The translations under genes and the position numbers were made by a program. This document shows, one piece after another, positions 43,920 through 51,730 of a stretch of DNA of 64,000 nucleotides; positions within the stretch are counted from its first letter, which is position 1; each line of letters begins with the position of its first letter. A model generated the notes under the pieces. That model searched no databases, was not told the DNA's origin, and saw nothing but the letters and a program-made list of their open reading frames with translations. This stretch comes from an uncultured Lachnospiraceae bacterium (lineage in GTDB: Bacteria; Bacillota; Clostridia; Lachnospirales; Lachnospiraceae), in the NCBI GenBank assembly GCA_910578645.1, contig CAJTQI010000008.1, positions 128,991-192,990 of the forward strand, read 5' to 3'.

Positions 43920-45093
43920 TTTGCTGTGGCTTCGTCCCGGTAAAGTGGGTGGGACGGAGTCTTATATCAGAAATCTTCTGGACGGCTTCATGGAGTTGGA
44001 AGAAGACTTCCGGTTTACCCTGCTTGTGTCTAAGGACAATGCAGAGACTTTCAGGAAATATGAAAAAGACAAAAGATACAGCCTTTTGGTAGCCCCCATT
44101 GAATCGGCGAATATTGCCAAACGGATTCTGTGGCAGAACATGTTCCAGAATCGTTTTCTGCGAAGGGCCGGGTTTAGGAAATGTTTTGAGCCTGTGTACT
44201 GTAAGCCGTGGCAAAACGGAGGGATTGACTATACCTGCGTGATTCATGACTTGCAGGCCCTGCACTTCCCTCAGTACCATCCCTTCCATGAAGTGGCATA
44301 TTCCAGGCTGTGCTGGCGGATGGATGTGAGCAATGGGGCCAGGATTGTGGCAATTTCCCGGTGGGTTAAGGAAGACATAGAAAGCAGATACCACAGGCGG
44401 GATATTGAGGTGATTTATAATCCCATTCTAATCAAAGAAAATGAGACCACTGATTTTGCCTCTTTAAGGGACAGATACGGGATTGAGGAAAAGCAGTTTT
44501 TCTATACGGTCAGCCAGATGATACCGAGTAAAAACCTGGAAACGCTTATCCGCATGATGGACAGGATTGTCCATGGAGCGTATAAGGACGGCGCAGAGGA
44601 TAGCTTCCGGGGGAAAAGTGGAAGCTACGAAGGGCAAGAGACAGAAAACACAGATTCTGTCTTACCCCATAAACTGGTCATAAGCGGGGTCAGCGGACAC
44701 GCCGCGGCAGAATTAAAGAAAGAGATTTCGGACAGAAACTTACAGGATGCGGTAATCCTGACAGGATTTATCAGCAATAAAGAGCGCAATACGCTGTATC
44801 AAAGTTGCCATACTTTCCTGTTCCCAAGTGTTTTTGAGGGGTTTGGGATGCCTCCGGTGGAGGCGATGCTATTTGGGACGCCTGTAGTGACCACAAGATG
44901 CGCCTCTATCCCGGAAGTGACCCAGGGAAAGGCCGTCTATGTGGATGACCCCTATGACGTGGGGGAGTGGATGCAAAGAATCCGGGATGCAAGGTGGGAG
45001 CAGGGCATTTGTGATTTCGACGTCTATGCGCCGGAACGGATATCCAGGCAATACCTGGCGTTTTTGAAGGAGCCTGTATGGAAGAAAAAATAA
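43894..45093 (+). CDS. GT4 glycosyltransferase
   Basis: A 399-residue GT4 transferase. The start ENIAVDLLWLRPGKVGGTESYI is typical, followed by IHDLQALHFPQYHP, VSQMIPSKNLETLIRMM at the donor domain, and FPSVFEGFGMPPVEAMLFGTPVV, the Glu-x7-Glu-type site with the FEGFG variant common in mannosyl- and rhamnosyltransferases. A hydrophilic insertion with EDSFRGKSGSYEGQE lies near residue 235 in the donor domain. Start ATG 43894 lies inside the DUF2304 gene after an AAGGAAGAAAG site. Confidence 0.92.
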   Translation: MKTENIAVDLLWLRPGKVGGTESYIRNLLDGFMELEEDFRFTLLVSKDNAETFRKYEKDKRYSLLVAPIESANIAKRILWQNMFQNRFLRRAGFRKCFEPVYCKPWQNGGIDYTCVIHDLQALHFPQYHPFHEVAYSRLCWRMDVSNGARIVAISRWVKEDIESRYHRRDIEVIYNPILIKENETTDFASLRDRYGIEEKQFFYTVSQMIPSKNLETLIRMMDRIVHGAYKDGAEDSFRGKSGSYEGQETENTDSVLPHKLVISGVSGHAAAELKKEISDRNLQDAVILTGFISNKERNTLYQSCHTFLFPSVFEGFGMPPVEAMLFGTPVVTTRCASIPEVTQGKAVYVDDPYDVGEWMQRIRDARWEQGICDFDVYAPERISRQYLAFLKEPVWKKK

Positions 45094-46031
45094 GTGTTAT
45101 TCTAGTCAATTATAATGGAAAACAATATAACGACGCCTGTATAAACGGTGTTCTTAACAGTACCGTGGCAGCACAGATTCAGGTGGTGGTGGTGGATAAT
45201 GCCTCCACCGACGGTTCCCTTCAAAAGTTACGGGACAAATGGGGGACGGACAGGCGGCTGCATGTCATTGCATTGGAGGAGAATTTCGGGTTTTCCAGGG
45301 CTAACAACGAAGGAATACGCTGGTCCATAGAACAAGGAATCAAGTATTTTCTTCTTTTGAATAATGATACGGAAATCGAGCCGGATGCCATCGGGCTTAT
45401 GATGGAATACCACCGGAAAACGGGAAGGATTGTGGTGCCTAAGATTCTGTATGCAGATAGGAGAGATACCGTATGGTGCGCCGGAGGTAGCTTTACGCCT
45501 GTTATCAGGAAGGCCATTCAGCGTGGATTAAACCAGAAGGATGACGGACAGCCCGGACAGAGGATGGGGAAGGATGCCCGGTATAGCAAAAGCGGCAGAT
45601 GCCGGTTTGCCAATGGCTGCGCTGTTTTTCTTTCCAGGGAAATCGTGGAGCGTGTGGGATATCTGGATGAGCGGTTTTTTCTTTATTATGAGGATACGGA
45701 GTACAGTATGCGCGCTGCCGCGCGCGGCGTGGAGATTGGCTATTGCGCACAGGCCGTTGTGTACCACAAGGTGAACGGCTCCACAGGGGGGAATGGGAAG
45801 CCCGCCAACGCATACTATATCACAAGGAACTGGCTACTTTGCAACAGTATCCATATGCGGGGCAGGAAGCATGTGAATGGACGGTTTGTACTGTTTTTTA
45901 TATATTTTATCTGTAACAGGACGGCCTGGTTTTTTATTTGGTTGGCACAGGGCAAATGGGGCATGTGTACGGCGCAGGTTAGGGGCGTCCGGGACTTTTT
46001 TTGCAAAAAGTGGGGGCGCAGTCCGGCTTAG
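45078..46031 (+). CDS. GT2 glycosyltransferase, WbbL/rhamnosyltransferase-like
   Basis: A 317-residue GT2 transferase of the WbbL subgroup. It has KISVILVNYNGKQYNDACI, VVVDNASTDGSLQKL, NFGFSRANNEGI, FLLLNNDTEIEPDAI and FFLYYEDTEYSMRAAARG, a pattern usual in rhamnosyltransferases. The C-terminus has a hydrophobic segment (around residues 270-292) and a basic tail, so it may associate with the membrane. ATG 45078 overlaps the previous gene by 16 bases and follows AAGGAG. No rhamnose pathway genes (rmlABCD) are in the window. Confidence 0.9.
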   Translation: MEEKISVILVNYNGKQYNDACINGVLNSTVAAQIQVVVVDNASTDGSLQKLRDKWGTDRRLHVIALEENFGFSRANNEGIRWSIEQGIKYFLLLNNDTEIEPDAIGLMMEYHRKTGRIVVPKILYADRRDTVWCAGGSFTPVIRKAIQRGLNQKDDGQPGQRMGKDARYSKSGRCRFANGCAVFLSREIVERVGYLDERFFLYYEDTEYSMRAAARGVEIGYCAQAVVYHKVNGSTGGNGKPANAYYITRNWLLCNSIHMRGRKHVNGRFVLFFIYFICNRTAWFFIWLAQGKWGMCTAQVRGVRDFFCKKWGRSPA

Positions 46032-46049
46032 AAAGGAATGGTGACAGAT

Positions 46050-47282
46050 ATGAAAAAACTTCTCTTCATTTCATATTTCGCGCCCTACGACCGGGTGGAC
46101 CATGCGGGCGGCAAAGTCCATAATTTCTACATCAAGAAACTGCAGAAGGAAAAGGAATATGACCTTACGCTGTTGACCATGTGCTACCAGAGGGAGTGCG
46201 AGAGACTTGACCTGGAAGAGTATGGCATTAAGCACCGCCTTGTGGTGCTAGATAAATCGCCTGTACAGAAATACGTGCGCATGTTTTTCAGCGGTTTCTC
46301 TTATTTTAATCCTTTTGATAAATATGGGAAAGTTTTGTTGAACTATGAAAGATACCGGATAAAGAAGATGATTGCCCGGTATGCCGCCGAGGGGGAGCGG
46401 CCGGAGCTGATTATATTGCAGTGGACACAGATACTCCTGCTTATGCCTTTTGTAAAGAAACTGTATCCCGACGCGAAAATTGTGGCCATTGAGGAGGATG
46501 TGCTTTTCCTTAATTTCTACCGGCGGATTGGTTTGGCAAAGAACCTCTGGCAGAAGTACATTGCCACCTATCAATACTATAATCTTAGGAAAAGGGAACT
46601 GGCGGCCCTGCATGGGGCGCAACAGATTGTGGTGAATAATTTCAAGGATGCCGCGCTGCTTGTGGAGAACGGGATTGACGGGAAAGATATTTTTACGTCT
46701 TCCGTATATTTTGAGAATTACGGTTTCGTGAAAAGAACCGGCGCAGGCTGCTGCGAGGAGGGCGGGACGTACCGTGATATCCTTTTCTATGGCGCCATGC
46801 ACAGGGACGAGAATCATATAAGCGCCATGTGGTTTATCGAGCATGTACTGCCTCTTTTGCCGGAACGGTTCCGCCTGGTGGTGGTAGGGGCACGTCCGAG
46901 GAAAGAACTGTTGTCGTTGGCGGGGGACAGAGTGAGGGTGATGGGATTTGTGGAAGACATTACCGGATATTTCGCCTCCTGTTTCTGCCTGGCGGCGTCC
47001 TTGAGGCTTGGGGCCGGCATTAAAGTAAAAGTTTTAGAGGCAATGTCCGCGGGGGTTCCGGTATTGACCAACGATATCGGCATCGAAGGCATCGGCTGCC
47101 GAAACGGTCGGGAATATTGGCACTGCCAGCGCGCGGAGGAATATGCGGACAGGATTTTGTGGATGGAAGGGCATACCTGTGAGGCGGCAAAAATAGCGGA
47201 GAATGGAAGAAAATATATCGAAGAGAATTTTGATTTGGAAAAGAAGTATGGGGAACTTGTCAGAGTGTGGGATAAGATGTGA
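46050..47282 (+). CDS. GT4-like glycosyltransferase
   Basis: A 410-residue GT-B protein opening MKKLLFISYFAPYDRVDHAGGKVHN, with ILFYGAMHRDENHISAMWFIE at the start of the donor domain, and ASLRLGAGIKVKVLEAMSAGVPVLTND as the late donor site, as in a branch of GT4 proteins with the RxGAGIKxKxLEAM pattern. Two in-frame starts exist: ATG 46038, which abuts the AAAGGA site, and ATG 46050, which has better spacing (12 bases) and begins at the conserved residue run, so it is preferred. Sugar specificity unknown. Confidence 0.88.
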   Translation: MKKLLFISYFAPYDRVDHAGGKVHNFYIKKLQKEKEYDLTLLTMCYQRECERLDLEEYGIKHRLVVLDKSPVQKYVRMFFSGFSYFNPFDKYGKVLLNYERYRIKKMIARYAAEGERPELIILQWTQILLLMPFVKKLYPDAKIVAIEEDVLFLNFYRRIGLAKNLWQKYIATYQYYNLRKRELAALHGAQQIVVNNFKDAALLVENGIDGKDIFTSSVYFENYGFVKRTGAGCCEEGGTYRDILFYGAMHRDENHISAMWFIEHVLPLLPERFRLVVVGARPRKELLSLAGDRVRVMGFVEDITGYFASCFCLAASLRLGAGIKVKVLEAMSAGVPVLTNDIGIEGIGCRNGREYWHCQRAEEYADRILWMEGHTCEAAKIAENGRKYIEENFDLEKKYGELVRVWDKM

Positions 47283-47327
47283 CAGACAACTTTACGGAAA
47301 TTTCCAGGTTGAAAATGAGGAATATAC

Positions 47328-48506
47328 ATGGCTAAAATAGGTTTTATTATCAATTCACTGTTTGCGTGCGGCGGGGAAGAGCGGGTCGTGTCACTGATTG
47401 CCTCGGAACTGTCCAAATACCATGATATTACGATTTACACATACGAAAGCCGCCGTTTGGAAGGCGGGAAGCGTAATGACTATTATTTGTCTGAACAGAT
47501 TCGGGTGGAGGAAGTTGCCGGGCCAAGGGAGCCCTTCTTCCGGCATGGGATTAAAGTGTTATATAACCTGACGGGGATGAGCGTCGGGAAGATATCCCAG
47601 TATTTACTGAAAAATGCGTTCTATCCGGAGGAACATTTAAACGAATGGGTAAAGCGGATTAACGATGAACAGTATGATTTGATGATAGCGGTTTCGGGGG
47701 CCAATGCGATACTGCTTGGCTACATAGCAGACCGGATTAAGGCGAAATGTATCAGTTGGGAGCACAGCTCTTTTGAGGGATATTTTGACCCAAAGACGGG
47801 GTATTACAGGAACCGCATGGAAGTCTATCGCTCCTGTGCCGCAAAACTGGGCGCGAGAGTGGTGCTAAACTGGGATATTGCGCATAAATATGCCGTTAGA
47901 CTCGGTTTAGAGACAGTGGTGATTCCGAACCCCAAGAGTTTTTCCAGCAAGGAGAAGGCGGATATGGACGCCAAGTGTTTTGTCACCTGCGGAAGAGTGG
48001 AGCGGGAAAAAGGATACGATGACCTGGTAGAAGCCTTTGCGTTGTTCCATGAGAAAAACCGTGAGTGGAAACTTCTCATCATTGGCGGGGGAAGTATGGA
48101 GCAGAGACTCCATGGATTGATTCAGGAACGTAATCTCAGTGAGTATGTTAGCATTACAGGATATACCCATGAGGTAAAAGAAAATCTGCTGAAAGGCTCC
48201 GTCTTTATGATGACATCCAGATGGGAAGGATTTCCCATGACTGTCACGGAGGCATTGGAGATGGGACTTGCAGTCATCGCATACGATATTCCGGCGTTGG
48301 AACCTCTTGTCACGGATGGGATAGAAGGAAAGATTGTTCCGGCTTTCCGGAGGGACAAGTTGGTGGAAGCGATGGAAGAGATTGCGGCCAGTCCGGATAT
48401 GCGACGCAAAATGTCGGAGAATGCGCTGGCGAAGGCGCAGACGCTGCGCCCGGAAGAAGTGGTGAGACAGTGGCTTGCGTTGATAGGGGATGTACTTGCT
48501 TGGTGA
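47328..48506 (+). CDS. GT4 glycosyltransferase
   Basis: A 392-residue GT4 transferase. It begins AKIGFIINSLFACGGEERVVS, has WEHSSFEGYFDPK in the acceptor domain, FVTCGRVEREKGYDDLVEAF at the donor domain, and TSRWEGFPMTVTEALEMGLAVI as the Glu-x7-Glu site. The GGEERV opening links it to the GGAERV group at both 1-1054 and 5667-6788. ATG 47328 is preceded by GAGGA. A stable GC-rich hairpin follows the stop codon. Confidence 0.92.
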   Translation: MAKIGFIINSLFACGGEERVVSLIASELSKYHDITIYTYESRRLEGGKRNDYYLSEQIRVEEVAGPREPFFRHGIKVLYNLTGMSVGKISQYLLKNAFYPEEHLNEWVKRINDEQYDLMIAVSGANAILLGYIADRIKAKCISWEHSSFEGYFDPKTGYYRNRMEVYRSCAAKLGARVVLNWDIAHKYAVRLGLETVVIPNPKSFSSKEKADMDAKCFVTCGRVEREKGYDDLVEAFALFHEKNREWKLLIIGGGSMEQRLHGLIQERNLSEYVSITGYTHEVKENLLKGSVFMMTSRWEGFPMTVTEALEMGLAVIAYDIPALEPLVTDGIEGKIVPAFRRDKLVEAMEEIAASPDMRRKMSENALAKAQTLRPEEVVRQWLALIGDVLAW

Positions 48507-48512
48507 ATGCCG

Positions 48513-48528
48513 CGGGGCACATGCCCCG
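48513..48528 (+). other. GC-rich hairpin after GT4 gene
   Basis: CGGGGC (48513-48518) pairs with GCCCCG (48523-48528) around ACAT, six bases after the stop codon of the GT4 gene. The pair can extend by A-T to a tighter loop. There is no T-run, so it is probably not an intrinsic terminator but could mark an mRNA end or processing site before the epimerase gene. Confidence 0.4.
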
Positions 48529-48581
48529 TCAGTTTGATGCGGGACTGTTGACTGTTAGATGCAATTAAAAGGAATTTATAT

Positions 48582-49514
48582 ATGAAAAAATGTTTGTTAA
48601 TTGGCGGAGCGGGATTTATCGGGACAAATCTAAGTTTGTGCCTTGCGGATGCGGGGTACGAGGTCACTGTCTGTGATTTTGTCCCCCAGGAAACGGTTCC
48701 TGCCGCATTGGATGGATTGAAATATGTCCGGATGAATTATTTTGAACAGGATATAGAAGACTCTCTGCTCAGGCAGCAGGATGTGGTAGTGCTGTTGATT
48801 AGCAGTGTCAGTCCCAACAGTTCTATGGCGAATCCGGAGATATGTTATGGTAAGGATGTTGTCAGATTGACGCAACTATTGGAACAGATGCGCAGGTGCG
48901 GTGTAGGAAGATTGGTGTTCGTCTCTTCGGGCGGGACTGTGTACGGCAATCAGGACGCTCTATGCCTGCGGGAGGATATGGCTACTTATCCCATTAACCA
49001 CTACGGTATTATGAAGCTCACTCAGGAAAAAATACTATTTATGTACAATGAGCTGTACCGGATGGACAATCTTGTTTTCCGGTTGGCGAATCCTTATGGG
49101 GCAGGGCAGAAGAAAGCCTCCGGGGTTGGGGCAGTGACAGCCTTTTTACGGAGTATTATGGATGGTGAGAAGATTTATTTGTATGGACAGGGAGAGTCCG
49201 TGCGGGATTATATCCATGTCAAAGACGCGGTAAATATGATGCGCCTGTGTATGGAAAAGGGCAAGGCAGAAAATACGAAAGCCCTCTATAACGTAGGTAC
49301 AGGGCAAGGACACAGTATTATGGAAGTGCTGAAAATGGCGGAAATGGTGACCGGAAAAACAGCCGATGTGGTTTTTTTGGAGAAAAGGCAGTTTGACGTG
49401 GCGCGCAATGTGTTGGACATCACTAAGATTCGTTCACTTATCGGAGATTATGCGTGCATGGACCTGGGTGCAGGGATGAAGAAATATTATGATGAATTGG
49501 AAGGAGCAGTCTGA
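48582..49514 (+). CDS. NAD-dependent epimerase/dehydratase (UDP-sugar epimerase-like)
   Basis: A 310-residue extended short-chain dehydrogenase/reductase. GGAGFIG (residues 8-14) binds NAD, VFVSSGGTVYG supplies the active-site Ser/Thr, and HYGIMK (about 140-145) is the catalytic Tyr-x3-Lys. VRDYIHVKDAV and YNVGTGQGHSIMEV are the usual late UDP-sugar epimerase motifs. It is the only nucleotide-sugar-modifying enzyme of this type in the window, so most activated sugars must come from elsewhere in the genome. It overlaps the next gene by one base (TGATG). ATG 48582 follows AAAGGA. Confidence 0.88.
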   Translation: MKKCLLIGGAGFIGTNLSLCLADAGYEVTVCDFVPQETVPAALDGLKYVRMNYFEQDIEDSLLRQQDVVVLLISSVSPNSSMANPEICYGKDVVRLTQLLEQMRRCGVGRLVFVSSGGTVYGNQDALCLREDMATYPINHYGIMKLTQEKILFMYNELYRMDNLVFRLANPYGAGQKKASGVGAVTAFLRSIMDGEKIYLYGQGESVRDYIHVKDAVNMMRLCMEKGKAENTKALYNVGTGQGHSIMEVLKMAEMVTGKTADVVFLEKRQFDVARNVLDITKIRSLIGDYACMDLGAGMKKYYDELEGAV

Positions 49515-51625
49515 TGTTTGTCTTACCGGTGATTGTTTATTTTCTTTTCCTGGCTGTCTATTTTAACAGGAAAAAAAATATCGTAGAGTCTGTTGTGGTG
49601 TCCTGGCTGTTTGTCACGCTGTATACATGGCTTGTGGTGGAATTGTCCAGTCTCTTTGGGGCGCTTAGTACTGTCACGGTGTTTCTTTCGTGGGGTGCGG
49701 CCTGTGCCGTGTTTGGAGTTTATGCTTTAAGGAATCATGTGCTGCGTAAAACGCTAACTTATTTTAGGACGGATTATCAGATTTCTTGTATTTTGACGGA
49801 GCACAAAGCTAATTTGGTTTGCCTGTTGGTTTTCTGTTCCCTCATTTTTCTTTTATCTGCGTTAAGAAGCCAGAACCTGATAGACAATTTGTATCACAGA
49901 CTGACAAAAATCCTGCATTGGATACAGAATGGAAATGTGGGATATTTCGCTACGGCGGTGCCGGGAGAAATACAGTATTCCAAATTGGTGGAATATATGA
50001 ACGCCCAAATTTATCTTTTAAAAGGGCCTGACCGTCTGATTAACATAGTCCAGGCAGGGGCTTATGTCTGTTCCGGGTGCTGTGTCTATGGTATTGGCAG
50101 GAAGATAGGCGCTTCCCGGAGGTTTGCGTTTCTGTCGGCATGGATTTTCCTGTTAACTCCTATGGTCATTGTGGAGACGCTTACAACCCAGACAGATGTG
50201 GTGGCCGGGTTCTATCTTTTGTCTTTTGTATATTTTCTCTTGGACTACATCCATGTGGATAAGCTGCGTATGGACAGGCGGTGGGCATTTCTGGCGGTAT
50301 GTCTGTCGACAAGCGTGATGTTCGGATACCTTACCAAGCCTACGGTATGCTTTGCCATGGTGTTCTTCTTCCTGTGGATGTGTATCGTGCGTATTGTCAA
50401 AAGGGACAAAGTGACAGTATTGTTGCAGCATGTGTTAATCGGAGCGGTGGTGGCGATAGTCTTGTTTGTGCCGGAGACGGCCAGGTATTATCAGTACCGC
50501 CAGATTCCCAATGCTGTGTATGATGTGCCGGCGGTAAATGAAGACGCAGGGCAGGAGACGGAGGAAGAGGCAGGAGACGGGAGCGTAGGGCAATCAGGAG
50601 GACAACAAGCAAATACAGTGCAACCGAATGAAAGTATAGATGCGGTATCAGAAGCTGACGTGCAGGAAGAGACGCCGGAAGACAAGCGGGTTGACAATAA
50701 TACGGTGGCAGATAAAGTGGTATCCAATTTATTTAACCCGAAAGAAGTCGTCGTCGTGGCTGTCAGGAACCTTGCCGCCACTGCAACAAGCCGTTGCTTT
50801 CCCAAAATCAATAACATGCTCACACGTTTTGTGGAAAAATGTGAGTCGGTGTTAAATTATTCCGGAGGTTACAGGTATTTCAGGGTTTTGGCGGAGGAAG
50901 GCTTCGGAGAGACCAGCGAGCCAAGTCCGGCAATTATGCTTTTTTTTGCGCTTTCGTGGCTCTGTGTGGTTTTTCGCATTAGTAAGATTAAAACAGAGCA
51001 GCTCCTGTATCTGTTGCTAGGTTCGGTATCTATGGTGGTGCAGGCCGGGCTGATGAGTTATACTTGGTATAACCAGAGATATTTGTTAGGAGTGTTGGCG
51101 CTGATGTGCCCTGTGTTCGGTGTTATCCTGGAAAATATTCCTGCAGGGATTAAAATGCGTTCGAACCTTGCCGTTGCCATGGTTACCGTGTGTTGTTTTG
51201 GTGTGGTGAATGCCCTGAGTTATGAGATTCCCTATGTAGTCTTTGGCTTCCAGGGACAAAAGATACACCAGTATCTGTTCCATGACAGTGATGCGGAGGC
51301 ATATTATGAGTCAATGCTTGACTTCATTAACAAAAATGGCTATGAGACGGTGGGAATGTATGGATATGTTTCCTATGAATACGTACTCTGGCAGGGGATT
51401 GAGGACTTGGAGCGTATGGAACATGTGAATATGGAGCCGGTTCACTTCGAGTCTGCAAAGCTTAGTGATACGACATTTGTGCCACAGTGTATTGTGGAAG
51501 AGATGCCGGAAGTGTTCGGGATGGATGAGACATTGTACTGCAACGGACAGACATATGTGTGCGGTTGGAGCGCTGTAGGGGAGAATGGCAGGAATTATGT
51601 GGTGCTGGTGGCAGATGGGCAGTAA
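49514..51625 (+). CDS. Large polytopic membrane protein, GT39/GT-C-like
   Basis: A 703-residue protein with about 12 to 13 helices, then a C-terminal extracytoplasmic domain of around 130 residues. RSQNLIDNLYHRLTKILHW and ETLTTQTDVVAGFYLL recall GT-C enzymes, in which an early external Asp and a TQTD-type segment are seen. An external loop (about residues 342-396) is highly acidic and rich in Gln, Ser and Gly (for example GQETEEEAGDGSVGQS). No close named family is recognised. It may transfer a sugar from a polyprenyl carrier on the outer face. ATG 49514 overlaps the epimerase stop. Confidence 0.72.
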   Translation: MFVLPVIVYFLFLAVYFNRKKNIVESVVVSWLFVTLYTWLVVELSSLFGALSTVTVFLSWGAACAVFGVYALRNHVLRKTLTYFRTDYQISCILTEHKANLVCLLVFCSLIFLLSALRSQNLIDNLYHRLTKILHWIQNGNVGYFATAVPGEIQYSKLVEYMNAQIYLLKGPDRLINIVQAGAYVCSGCCVYGIGRKIGASRRFAFLSAWIFLLTPMVIVETLTTQTDVVAGFYLLSFVYFLLDYIHVDKLRMDRRWAFLAVCLSTSVMFGYLTKPTVCFAMVFFFLWMCIVRIVKRDKVTVLLQHVLIGAVVAIVLFVPETARYYQYRQIPNAVYDVPAVNEDAGQETEEEAGDGSVGQSGGQQANTVQPNESIDAVSEADVQEETPEDKRVDNNTVADKVVSNLFNPKEVVVVAVRNLAATATSRCFPKINNMLTRFVEKCESVLNYSGGYRYFRVLAEEGFGETSEPSPAIMLFFALSWLCVVFRISKIKTEQLLYLLLGSVSMVVQAGLMSYTWYNQRYLLGVLALMCPVFGVILENIPAGIKMRSNLAVAMVTVCCFGVVNALSYEIPYVVFGFQGQKIHQYLFHDSDAEAYYESMLDFINKNGYETVGMYGYVSYEYVLWQGIEDLERMEHVNMEPVHFESAKLSDTTFVPQCIVEEMPEVFGMDETLYCNGQTYVCGWSAVGENGRNYVVLVADGQ

Positions 51626-51658
51626 AGGAGCAGATGGTCTACGACAGGGAGTGTGGTA

Positions 51659-51681
51659 TTGACATATTTGTTTTCAGACAA
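51659..51681 (+). repeat. Intergenic repeat with TTGACA, copy B
   Basis: This 23-base segment begins TTGACATATT and ends AGACAA. It is 19/23 identical to 27749-27771. It lies 33 bases after the stop of the large membrane protein and 49 bases before the next start. TTGACA would serve as a -35; the best -10 candidate (AATACC at 17-base spacing) is poor. Confidence 0.4.
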
Positions 51682-51730
51682 AATACCGGGCGAAATGTGA
51701 ACATGTGGGTGTGCTAAGAGGGATATAGGG

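Noticed and set aside
46814..47416. 200-residue open frame on the - strand
   Set aside because: It overlaps two clear GT4 genes and has the composition of an antisense shadow.
48513..48528. GC-rich hairpin as an intrinsic terminator
   Set aside because: No T-run follows the stem, so it is listed only as a hairpin.
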